From NCBI RefSeq assembly GCF_000797445.1, contig NZ_JSWF01000014.1, positions 1 to 64,000 of the forward strand: a DNA stretch of 64,000 nt, read 5' to 3'. The DNA comes from Lacinutrix jangbogonensis (lineage in GTDB: Bacteria; Bacteroidota; Bacteroidia; Flavobacteriales; Flavobacteriaceae). A program made the position numbers and the translations under genes. The notes under the pieces are model-generated. The model ran no database searches and was not told the DNA's origin. It saw only the letters and a program-made list of their open reading frames with translations. Shown here in pieces: positions 35,850 through 43,012 of the stretch; within the stretch, counting starts at the first letter, position 1; the number at the start of each line of letters is the position of its first letter.

Positions 35850-36811
35850 TATGCTTTTTTTGAACCTACTTTCTCTAAAATAAATATAGTTAAGAAACCT
35901 ATTATCATTAATCCAATGGAAAGTAATAGTTGGTGATCTCCCTCAAAACTAAAAGGAGAAATGCTTTTTTCAATAAATGGAACTTCTACTCCATGAGAAT
36001 TTATGCGGAATTCTAATACTTTTTTCCAAGGCCAGATTTTATTTAAAGAGCCAATCATAAAACCAGTTAAAATAGCTAGCGTTAGGTTTTTATGGTTTTT
36101 AAACATCCAATTTAATATTTTAGAAAAAGCTTTTATTCCAATAACGGCACCAATAGCAAGCATTAAAAATTTAATAAAAGCAGCTTTAAATAATTCAAAA
36201 TTTAAAGTCAGTACACTTTGAAGTAAATTATCGACAGTGTTAATTGCAATTTGATATGCACCCAAAATTAATAAAATAAATGCTCCAGATATTCCTGGAA
36301 GAATCATAGCAATAATAGCAATAGCGCCACAAAAAAGCAAGTACAAATTACTGTCTGGAGATGCAAAAGGTTCTGCAATTGTAATAAAATAGGATCCAAC
36401 TGCTGCTAATATTAGGAGTAATACAACAGGGATATTCCATGATTTAATTTGCTTTCCAATAAATAGGATACTTGATAAAACTAAGCCAAAGAAAAAGGAC
36501 CATAATAAAATAGTCTCATTAAATAATAACCATTTTATTACTTTGGCTAATGAGAAAATACTAATTGCGATTCCTAAGAATAATGAGAGTAGAAAATTAC
36601 CATTAATTTTAAGCCATGCCATTTTGAATCCTTCGGTTTTCCAAGTTTTGAAAAAGCTTAAATTCAAATTATCTATGCTCTCTAGGAGTTCTTGATAAAT
36701 ACCAGAAATAAATGCGATAGTTCCACCAGAAACACCTGGAACAACATCTGCCGCTCCCATTGCAACGCCTTTAAGCGCAATAATAAAATAGTCTTTAAAT
36801 TTTCTTTGCAT
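35849..36811 (-). CDS. DUF368 membrane protein (polyprenyl-phosphate transporter family), first of tandem pair
   Basis: 320 residues. ALKGVAMGAADVVPGVSGGTIAFISGIYQELLES and IIAMILPGISGAFILLILGAYQI carry the paired P-G-(V/I)-S-G motifs of DUF368. About nine hydrophobic segments. Paralogous to the next gene along the whole length but clearly diverged (A-D-V-V-P versus A-N-K-V-P in the first motif), so the duplication is old. A consensus promoter lies 22 bases upstream. Confidence 0.9.
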   Translation of the reverse strand: MQRKFKDYFIIALKGVAMGAADVVPGVSGGTIAFISGIYQELLESIDNLNLSFFKTWKTEGFKMAWLKINGNFLLSLFLGIAISIFSLAKVIKWLLFNETILLWSFFFGLVLSSILFIGKQIKSWNIPVVLLLILAAVGSYFITIAEPFASPDSNLYLLFCGAIAIIAMILPGISGAFILLILGAYQIAINTVDNLLQSVLTLNFELFKAAFIKFLMLAIGAVIGIKAFSKILNWMFKNHKNLTLAILTGFMIGSLNKIWPWKKVLEFRINSHGVEVPFIEKSISPFSFEGDHQLLLSIGLMIIGFLTIFILEKVGSKKA

Positions 36812-36832
36812 GTTGTGATTTTTATATCAAAT

Positions 36833-36862
36833 CAAAGGTATGCAATTTTAGTAATTCTGCAA
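36833..36862 (-). promoter_or_regulatory. Flavobacterial promoter (TTG-N19-TACCTTTG) for DUF368-DUF368-aroE
   Basis: Minus-strand TTG (36860-36862), 19-base spacer and TACCTTTG (36833-36840) match the Flavobacterium consensus, ~22 bases before ATG 36811. Confidence 0.65.
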
Positions 36863-37069
36863 GTGCTTTCTTAACCTTGTAGGACTGAATATTTTTTTAT
36901 TTCTATACAAAGACAGCTATCATGATAAGCTAGTTGCGTTTTCTTATCATAGTTTTTCATGAAAAATTAATTACAAACAGAAATAGTAATCCTGAAGTTG
37001 TATTTCGTCGATTCCTATTTGTTATATACGCAGGTTAGCAAATGGTTTCTCTTTCCCTTTAATACTATT

Positions 37070-37669
37070 TTAAATTGTTTCTATTACTTTATTAATATCT
37101 CTTCTTGATTTAGGGTTTTTGCTTGGTTGGTTAAAATCTTCTATGTCTCTATAACCTATTGCTACGGCCATAAGAGTAGAGTAGTCATTTTGATTTAATA
37201 GCTTGTCATAGTTTTTTGGTTCAACACCTTCCATTGGTGTAGCATCAATACCCATTTCTGCACAAGCACTTAGAAAAATACCTAAAGCCAAATAGACTTG
37301 TCTATCAAACCAAGATCTTATCTGCTCCTCTGATTGTGGCTTAATGAACTCTTTATAATAGTCGACTGCTCCTTTTTGCAGTTCTTGCTCAATTTGTTCT
37401 TCGAATAAGTCTATGTTGTTGATTCGGCTAAATACCACAACTGTATCGCAATCAATTACTTTATTTGTGTTCAGCCAAGAGACTTTTGCAAGTTTTTGTT
37501 TTATTCCTTTATCTGAAACAAAAGTAAATTTCCAAGGTTGGCTGTTTATTGAAGAAGGACTTAAATGTAAAACCTCTTTTAGCTCCTGAATTTTTTGATT
37601 TTCAATTTTTTTGGATGGATCATACTTTTTAGTGGTATAGCGATTTCTCATCGTTTCTATAAAATTCAT
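37070..37669 (-). CDS. Nitroreductase family protein (NfsB-like)
   Basis: 199 residues. FMN-dependent NAD(P)H oxidoreductase: MRNRYTTKKYDPSKKI and LHLSPSSINSQPWKFTFVS (FMN phosphate and ring contacts), IDATPMEGVEPKNYD and AVAIGYRDIEDFNQPSKNPKSRR (C-terminal FMN loop). Length fits NfsB/dihydropteridine reductase-like members. Follows the small HTH chimera gene after 20 bases, so it may be co-transcribed. Confidence 0.9.
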   Translation of the reverse strand: MNFIETMRNRYTTKKYDPSKKIENQKIQELKEVLHLSPSSINSQPWKFTFVSDKGIKQKLAKVSWLNTNKVIDCDTVVVFSRINNIDLFEEQIEQELQKGAVDYYKEFIKPQSEEQIRSWFDRQVYLALGIFLSACAEMGIDATPMEGVEPKNYDKLLNQNDYSTLMAVAIGYRDIEDFNQPSKNPKSRRDINKVIETI

Positions 37670-37689
37670 ACTTTTCTTTTTATGTATTA

Positions 37690-37926
37690 TTATTTGAGTT
37701 CATCTTTACCTTTAATAAGATAGTAGTTACTCACAGAGCCTTTCGTGCGAGCTTTAAGATGTGGAAGATATTCAGGGTCGTTCATAAAAGCTAAAGCCGC
37801 TTCTTTTGATTCTATTCTTTGAATAGTTTTTAAACTTAAATTATATTTTTCAGCGAGCTTAGATTGAGTTAAGCCCTTTCCAAGTCTTAACTCTAATATT
37901 TTTTTGCCTAATTGAGCTTGCTTCAT
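37690..37926 (-). CDS. Chimeric small protein: XRE-type helix-turn-helix fused to a DUF1330-like tail
   Basis: 78 residues. Residues 1-40 (GKKILELRLGKGLTQSKLAE ... TIQRIES) are a normal XRE helix-turn-helix, but they stop about 20 residues short of the usual domain end. Residues 41-78 (KEAALAFMNDPEYLPHLKAR ... YYLIKG) look like the last third of a DUF1330/ABM-type ferredoxin-fold protein. The junction shares the residues ES of both partners, as expected for a deletion that joined two genes. Probably non-functional or a small DNA-binding remnant. A TAAATTTG element (37971-37978) lies ~45 bases upstream. Confidence 0.65.
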   Translation of the reverse strand: MKQAQLGKKILELRLGKGLTQSKLAEKYNLSLKTIQRIESKEAALAFMNDPEYLPHLKARTKGSVSNYYLIKGKDELK

Positions 37927-38217
37927 TTTTAAAAATTTGATGCAAGATTAATTCAATCTTTAGTTTTTATCAAATTTAAGTAATGTGTTTGATACGTCGT
38001 TTATGCGACATTTAGTTTAGAAATAGAGTGATAATGTCGCTTTTGTTGTTAAATGACGTGCACCTTAGATGTCACTAAAATAATAAATATTTAATTACTG
38101 TAAAGGGACTTATTGCAGCATGGTGTGTGTGTGTTATGCTTTGTTTAATTGTAACTATGACCTAATAGAAGTTGAACCTGTGTAATACTCTTTTCATAAT
38201 ATATGGTGTATTTGTAG

Positions 38218-38579
38218 CTATTCTTTTTCCACCATCTCCAAATAGATATCCTCCACATGTTCTCGAGCCCAAGTCGTTCTTCTTAGAAACCCGAGACTCG
38301 ATTTCATGGTAGGGTTGATTATGAAACAGCGGATATTGACACGTTCTCCTAGGTATTCCCAACCGTAGTGGGCTACCAAACGTTCTAATACTTGTGCTAG
38401 TTTTACGCCGTGAAATGGATTGTTTAGCTGTTCTTCAGTAGCTAGTCTCCTTTTTCGTTTGGCAGGTTTCTCTTCATTGAGCCCTTCATTCGTCTTAGAT
38501 TTTAACGCTATACCCGAAAGTTTATCTAATTGGTTCTGTTTATCAGTCGGCTCGTTCTTGTGATTTTTTTTTTGTCCAT
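38218..38579 (-). pseudogene. VF530 family DNA-binding protein, out of frame at a poly-A tract
   Basis: Minus-strand frame ending at TAG 38218-38220 encodes LNNPFHGVKLAQVLERLVAH, YGWEYLGERVNIRCF, NPTMKSSLGFLRRTTWAREH and VEDIYLEMVEKE, the full VF530 (PF09905, DUF2132) domain. No start lies in this frame before the domain. ATG 38577-38579 is followed by GAC and a run of ten A (38564-38573), after which the frame is wrong by one; 8 or 11 A would give an intact 119- or 120-residue protein with a charged N-terminal extension. This is a homopolymer slip, either real (possible on/off switch) or an assembly error. Confidence 0.8.
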
Positions 38580-38743
38580 TGTTGGAACTCTTATTTTCTT
38601 GTTAATTACCAGAGGTGTTTTCTAATTTTTTTCCATTTGTCTACTATGCCGCGTTTACTAAATTCTTGATAAAATGAAGTTGAAGTATAGTCTTAACATT
38701 AACAAGGAAATGTAGCCTTATTTTAGGATGGGTCAAGCTTGTT

Positions 38744-38871
38744 GTCAACGTTTATGTATATGGATTGTTGCGGATTTTAATAAGCGGATTTATCCGCTAG
38801 ACTAAATGTAAATAAAATGTGGAGAATTCCGATAGGAATTCGGTTAGCAATAAATTATATATTTTGTTGGC
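38744..38871. repeat. Cassette-site-like imperfect palindrome, copy 1
   Basis: 128 bp bounded by GTCAAC (38744-38749) and GTTGGC (38866-38871). The right arm GCAATAAATTATATATTTTG is nearly the same as copy 2's right arm. Internal perfect hairpins: AGCGGAT-TT-ATCCGCT (38783-38798) and GAATTCC-GATA-GGAATTC (38824-38841). It ends 15 bases before the stop of the small gene at 38887. Confidence 0.55.
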
Positions 38872-38886
38872 ATTTCGTTTATTCAG

Positions 38887-39447
38887 TTAGTTTAATTCTT
38901 TGTAAGCTTTATTCGAAACATTTAGATATCCTTTTTCAAATTCATCAATCAACTCTTTGTATAATTCAATTATTGGTTCTATCACTTGTGTCCAATCATC
39001 AAACTCCAAATGATATTTTGTAGAAATCCTTTTATTTTTTTCAATTTCACAGACAATGAAAGGATTAAAAGCTTCTTTTTTAGCAATCAGAATTAATTTT
39101 TTCATTGCCTCACTTTTCGATAGAAAATGTTTAATATTTTCATTATCAGATTTTATTTTAAAACGGTTTTTTCTTCTTAAAAACAAATTTAAGAAATACG
39201 AAATGCTATTTAATTCAAATTCAATTGGTTTTAAAGTAGATGAGAACTCGCAAGCTATTTCTCCAACAAATGAAGTTCCTGTGCTATTGAAAATTGAAAA
39301 CTGATTGTCTTTATAACTAAATATCAATAAGTAAGTTACATTAGGATTTCTGACACCTAGTTCGTGACCACTCAAAATATCTTTGTCTTTAAAATAGAAT
39401 TCCCCGCCTTCTACATCAGCTAAATCTCTAAAGAATCTTTTTCTCAT
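38887..39447 (-). CDS. Hypothetical protein in cassette-like unit
   Basis: 186 residues, not recognised. No signal peptide or membrane helix; mixed alpha/beta with LSGHELGVRNPNVTYLLIFS, FELNSISYFLNLFLRRKNRF and a helical C-terminus (DDWTQVIEPIIELYKELIDEF). It lies alone between two related ~125-bp palindromes (38744-38871 and 39493-39616), oriented so that its stop is beside copy 1. AT content is even higher than in neighbours. Looks like cargo of a cassette-type accessory locus; function unknown. Confidence 0.65.
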   Translation of the reverse strand: MRKRFFRDLADVEGGEFYFKDKDILSGHELGVRNPNVTYLLIFSYKDNQFSIFNSTGTSFVGEIACEFSSTLKPIEFELNSISYFLNLFLRRKNRFKIKSDNENIKHFLSKSEAMKKLILIAKKEAFNPFIVCEIEKNKRISTKYHLEFDDWTQVIEPIIELYKELIDEFEKGYLNVSNKAYKELN

Positions 39448-39492
39448 TAAAACTCTATCTTTTTGGTTTGATTCGTCAGTTCAAAAATGAAA

Positions 39493-39616
39493 GCCAACGT
39501 GTATGGTTAGTTGCGTATTTTAAGTACTAAACTTAGCAAATAAATCACAGATAGATAGTCCGCGAGGACTTTCGTAAGTAGGCTAAAACCAGCAATTAAT
39601 TATACACGGTGTTGGC
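39493..39616. repeat. Cassette-site-like imperfect palindrome, copy 2
   Basis: 124 bp with ends GCCAAC (39493-39498) and GTTGGC (39611-39616). The left arm GCCAACGTGTATGGTTAGTT pairs with the right arm GCAATTAATTATACACGGTG, leaving a 3-base bulge (ACC) opposite the junction AAC-GTG. A central hairpin AGTCC-GCGA-GGACT lies at 39557-39570. The stop and last residues (ANTVYN) of the gene at 39596 are encoded in the right arm. Confidence 0.65.
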
Positions 39617-40027
39617 AATAGTATTTTTATTTATTATATCCATTAATTTTTCAACGTCAGATTCTATTATATGACTTAAATCAATCTCAATTTTATTTCC
39701 ATACGTTTCTATCATAATCAACTTTTTGTCATTCAATTCAGATGATTTTATTTCTTTGAATTTTATGTTTTTCCCAAGGAACGATTTTATTCTGATTAAG
39801 ATTCCTCTTTTATTCCACTGAACATAATTCTGATACCAGAACATTTGAGTACTAAATCCGAAAACTATTAGATATCCGATTGCGTTCAAATATTTATTCA
39901 TTTTAGGGTTTGCAAATTCAATAAAATCAAAGACTCCATTAATTATTAGAAATAACCCAATTAAAATAAGAGGTAATAAAATCCAACGACCCTTTTTATT
40001 CAAATTTCCAAAGTGTATTTTTTTCAT
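39596..40027 (-). CDS. Hypothetical small membrane protein in cassette-like unit
   Basis: 143 residues. Two hydrophobic helices (WILLPLILIGLFLIINGVF, residues ~14-33, and YLIVFGFSTQMFWYQNYV, ~51-68), followed by a beta-rich soluble part (GILIRIKSFLGKNIKFKEI, KLIMIETYGNKIEIDLS) that resembles a PH-like/YcxB-type domain, a guess only. ATG overlaps the previous gene's stop by 4 bases, so the two are coupled. Its final six residues come from the palindrome copy 2. Function unknown. Confidence 0.65.
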   Translation of the reverse strand: MKKIHFGNLNKKGRWILLPLILIGLFLIINGVFDFIEFANPKMNKYLNAIGYLIVFGFSTQMFWYQNYVQWNKRGILIRIKSFLGKNIKFKEIKSSELNDKKLIMIETYGNKIEIDLSHIIESDVEKLMDIINKNTIANTVYN

Positions 40028-40215
40028 TTTCCCGCTATTGATTTAATCAGTTTGTACGCGTATAAAATTCCGATTAAAGACATAATTGCGCAAATTAAAT
40101 ATTTTGATTTTGAATAATAACTTATTCCGCCAATTATTCCGAATCCTGTCCACAATAGATTTTTCAGAATTTCAGTTTTATTCAATTTGTTCGCTTTTTC
40201 GTTGTGTTCAGTCAT
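40024..40215 (-). CDS. Hypothetical 63-residue membrane protein
   Basis: 63 residues with two hydrophobic segments (NLLWTGFGIIGGISYYS, ~19-35, and YLICAIMSLIGILYAYKLI, ~39-57), a charged N-terminus (MTEHNEKANKLNKTEI) and a GK end. Followed with 4-base overlap by the 143-residue membrane protein; both probably act together in the inner membrane. Starts 7 bases after a degenerate third palindrome. Function unknown. Confidence 0.55.
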   Translation of the reverse strand: MTEHNEKANKLNKTEILKNLLWTGFGIIGGISYYSKSKYLICAIMSLIGILYAYKLIKSIAGK

Positions 40216-40221
40216 ATTATT

Positions 40222-40284
40222 GCCAACTCATTATATAGGAAGTTTTATTATCGATACCCGGCAAATACGTCGGTATATGGTAAT
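40222..40284. repeat. Possible degenerate third cassette-site-like palindrome
   Basis: Begins GCCAAC (40222-40227) like copy 2's left end and contains a partial inverted repeat ATACC...GGTAT and ATTATATA...TATATGGTAAT, but is half the length of the other copies and lacks the GTTGGC end. It fills the gap between the 63-residue gene and the TPR gene. Confidence 0.3.
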
Positions 40285-41676
40285 TTATTTTCTAATCAAC
40301 TTCTTAACAAGTAACGACTCATAAACCTCCGGAAACAATTCTTCTAAAATAATAACATGTTCAGCATCAAAATGCATTCCATTGCTTAAATGGTAAGTTG
40401 CTTTTTCTGTTTCTAATAGCTGAAAATATAAACCTGCTAACCTAAATTCGATTTCAGCATTTTCCGGAAAGAATTCTGCAGCTTGAATTAAATTAAAAGT
40501 TGAAGCTTCATGCTCTCCTAGTTCAGCTAATAAATCACTGCGAATTAACCATGTTTCTAATTCGTAATTCCCAAGGTCTAAAGCACGTTTGTAGCCACGT
40601 TCTGCTTCTTCAAGAAAGTTTAGTCTGTGATTAATTTTAGCATAGTATTTAGAATACAATGCATTTTCACCATCAATATTTATGGCTTTATTTATGTAGT
40701 ATAAAGCTTTTTGGTAGTTTTTATTTTTACAGTAAAATTTGGTTATTGCAATCCAACCTTTGTCTAAAAGCGGATCTTCATGAACCGTTTTGTAATAGTA
40801 ATGTACAGCTAAATCGTCGTTGCCTAAATTTTCATGACAAGTTCCAATTCTAAGCAAAGCAAAAGAAGTTGGGTCTTCTAAAGAGAGTGTAATACTATAG
40901 TTCTCGATAGCTTCGTTGTACAATTTAAGTTTTTCTAAAACTTTACCTTTTTCAATATAAGCTCCAACAAAAGTATCATCGGAAATTATAGCAAAATCGT
41001 ATGCACTCAAGGCTTGTTCATAATCTTTTAACTCGTAATATTGACGACCCAATTGATGCCAAGCAACTTCGCAATATGGGTTTTTATCTAAATAGATATT
41101 TAGGTATTCTATAGCTTCGTTATTTTTGTCTAAAAAATCGAAACAATATATAATATTATAAAGCGACGCATAATCTTCTGGGTTGGCTTCTAAACATTGC
41201 ATAAAGCTATCTCTAGCATTATCAAATTGGTCAAGAAATAAATACTCCATGCCAATAAGTGAATATAGATCTGCAGTATCTTCAGAAAGATCTAAGGCAC
41301 GTTTTAAAATATCAATAGCTTCATCATGCTTATCTTCTTTAGAGAGGATATTGGCTTTTTGAATATAGATTTCTTCGTTTGACGGTTCAAGAATATACAA
41401 TTCGTTTAACAACGTATTGGCTTTGCTTAGTTCATTTTCAAAAACGAAAATTTCAACTTTAAAAAGTTTTAAATTTGTAGAACTAGGATGCTGTTCTAGA
41501 CCCAGTTTAATGGCCTTTTTTGCAAGAGCGACCTTACCCTGGTTAAGGTAGTGGTGTATAATATTTTCGAATTCACTAGAGTCAAAAAACAACACATTGT
41601 TTGTTTTAAGCATAGACTCAAATTTAGTGAGCGATACGTTATTATGTTCTTCTTCTTGGCTAAAATCCATAGGCAT
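40285..41676 (-). CDS. Tetratricopeptide repeat protein
   Basis: 463 residues, no signal peptide. From residue ~45 to the end it is a continuous solenoid of about twelve ~34-residue TPR units, e.g. ADLYSLIGMEYLFLDQFDNA, VAWHQLGRQYYELKDYEQAL, FVGAYIEKGKVLEKLKLYNE, AIENYSITL. A second ATG two codons in (41670) could equally be the start. Acts as a protein-binding scaffold; partner unknown. It bounds the cassette-like accessory locus on the right. Confidence 0.88.
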   Translation of the reverse strand: MPMDFSQEEEHNNVSLTKFESMLKTNNVLFFDSSEFENIIHHYLNQGKVALAKKAIKLGLEQHPSSTNLKLFKVEIFVFENELSKANTLLNELYILEPSNEEIYIQKANILSKEDKHDEAIDILKRALDLSEDTADLYSLIGMEYLFLDQFDNARDSFMQCLEANPEDYASLYNIIYCFDFLDKNNEAIEYLNIYLDKNPYCEVAWHQLGRQYYELKDYEQALSAYDFAIISDDTFVGAYIEKGKVLEKLKLYNEAIENYSITLSLEDPTSFALLRIGTCHENLGNDDLAVHYYYKTVHEDPLLDKGWIAITKFYCKNKNYQKALYYINKAINIDGENALYSKYYAKINHRLNFLEEAERGYKRALDLGNYELETWLIRSDLLAELGEHEASTFNLIQAAEFFPENAEIEFRLAGLYFQLLETEKATYHLSNGMHFDAEHVIILEELFPEVYESLLVKKLIRK

Positions 41677-41836
41677 TAGTTTAGCATTTCTCAGAAATAA
41701 ATGTAACGCTCAAAGCACTATTCTTTAAGTCTTACAAGTAAATGTTTTTAACAAAGTAATGAACAACTGTAAATTGTTAGCGTTATTTTTATAGCTTTAT
41801 CACTGATAATTAATAGGTTACAATATTCTGTTTACG

Positions 41837-43012
41837 CTATATAGTGTTTAGTACTTCAACAATAATGCCACAGCCTTTAATGAGCTCTTGGTTGCTAATG
41901 GTGAGTGGTGGTGTAATTCTAATGGCTTTAGTTTCAAATAACAACCAAAAAAGTATTAAACCATGATCTTGTCCTTTCAAAACCAATTGATTGGCTATTT
42001 CTGAAGACGTTAAAATAGCAGCTAACATTAAGCCTCGTCCTCTTATTTCTTGTATTAAAGGATGCTTTAAATGCCTTCTAATAAGTTGTTCTTTTTCTAA
42101 GGTTTGTGACATTAAGTCACTTTCTGTTATTTCTTGTAATGTTGCTAAAGCTGCTGCGGCAATTACAGGATTACCACCAAAAGTAGTAATGTGTCCCAAT
42201 TTAGGATGCTCTTGCAAGGTGTCCATTAATTTGGCAGACGTTGTAAATGCTCCTATTGGCAAACCGCCACCAAGTCCTTTTCCTGTTACTAAAATATCTG
42301 GAATACAATTATAGTTTTCAAATCCAAATAATGTTCCTGTTCTACCAATTCCTGGTTGAATTTCGTCTAATATTAATAATGCACCAACGGCGTCACATCG
42401 TTTTCTAACTTTTTGTAAATAGTCGTTTTGCGGTTCAATAAAACCTGCTCCACCTTGTATGGTTTCTAAAATTACACAAGCCGTTTTTGTTGTAATATGT
42501 TTTAAATGTGGCTCGTAATTAAAAGTAATATGGCTAATGTCTGGTAATAATGGTCTAAAAGGAGCTTTGCGTTCTTCAAAATCCATTAAACTAAGGGAGC
42601 CCATTGTGTTGCCGTGATACGCATTATGTGCAGCAATAATTTGGGTTCTGCCAGTGGCGCGTCGTGCTAGTTTTAAAGCGCCTTCAATAGCCTCGGTTCC
42701 AGAATTTACTAAGTATGTTTTTTCAAGTGGTTTTGGTAAGTTTTTAGCTAATAATTCGCATAATTCTACTGCTGGTTTCTGGATGTATTCTCCGTAAACC
42801 ATAACGTGTAAATATTTATCTACTTGGTTTTTTATTGCCGAAACAACTCTTGGATGCGAATGCCCTAAACTGCAAACCGAAACACCTGCAACAAAATCTA
42901 AATAGGCTTTGTTATTGGTGTCGAAAATATAAGAGCCTTTGGCATACAAAATTTCTATGGCTAAAGGATGTGGTGTGGTCTGTGCTTGGTATTTTAAGAA
43001 TTGATCTTTCAT
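41837..43012 (-). CDS. Class III aminotransferase (aspartate aminotransferase superfamily)
   Basis: 391 residues. PLP enzyme: VNSGTEAIEGALKLARRATG (PLP phosphate loop), AHNAYHGNTMGSLSLM, LILDEIQPGIGRTGTLFGFE (D binding pyridine N) and DILVTGKGLGGGLPIGAF (Schiff-base Lys). Resembles acetylornithine/ornithine aminotransferase-like members, but substrate cannot be read from sequence. ATG overlaps the stop of the OstA-like gene (TAATG). Confidence 0.9.
   Translation of the reverse strand: MKDQFLKYQAQTTPHPLAIEILYAKGSYIFDTNNKAYLDFVAGVSVCSLGHSHPRVVSAIKNQVDKYLHVMVYGEYIQKPAVELCELLAKNLPKPLEKTYLVNSGTEAIEGALKLARRATGRTQIIAAHNAYHGNTMGSLSLMDFEERKAPFRPLLPDISHITFNYEPHLKHITTKTACVILETIQGGAGFIEPQNDYLQKVRKRCDAVGALLILDEIQPGIGRTGTLFGFENYNCIPDILVTGKGLGGGLPIGAFTTSAKLMDTLQEHPKLGHITTFGGNPVIAAAALATLQEITESDLMSQTLEKEQLIRRHLKHPLIQEIRGRGLMLAAILTSSEIANQLVLKGQDHGLILFWLLFETKAIRITPPLTISNQELIKGCGIIVEVLNTI

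Noticed and set aside
36918-36927. Palindrome TATCATGATA in the gap upstream of the DUF368 operon
   Set aside because: A 10-bp AT-rich palindrome is expected by chance in this composition; it lies too far upstream of the promoter to claim an operator.
38162-38362. 66-residue minus-strand frame MGIPRRTCQYP...
   Set aside because: It overlaps the VF530 domain in another frame; the VF530 frame has clear family similarity.
38817-39023. 68-residue plus-strand frame
   Set aside because: It runs across a palindrome and antisense to the 186-residue gene, with no own support.
39493-39616. Calling the palindromes true integron attC sites
   Set aside because: The end boxes (GCCAAC/GTTGGC) do not match RYYYAAC/GTTRRRY fully and no integrase is present, so only a resemblance is reported.
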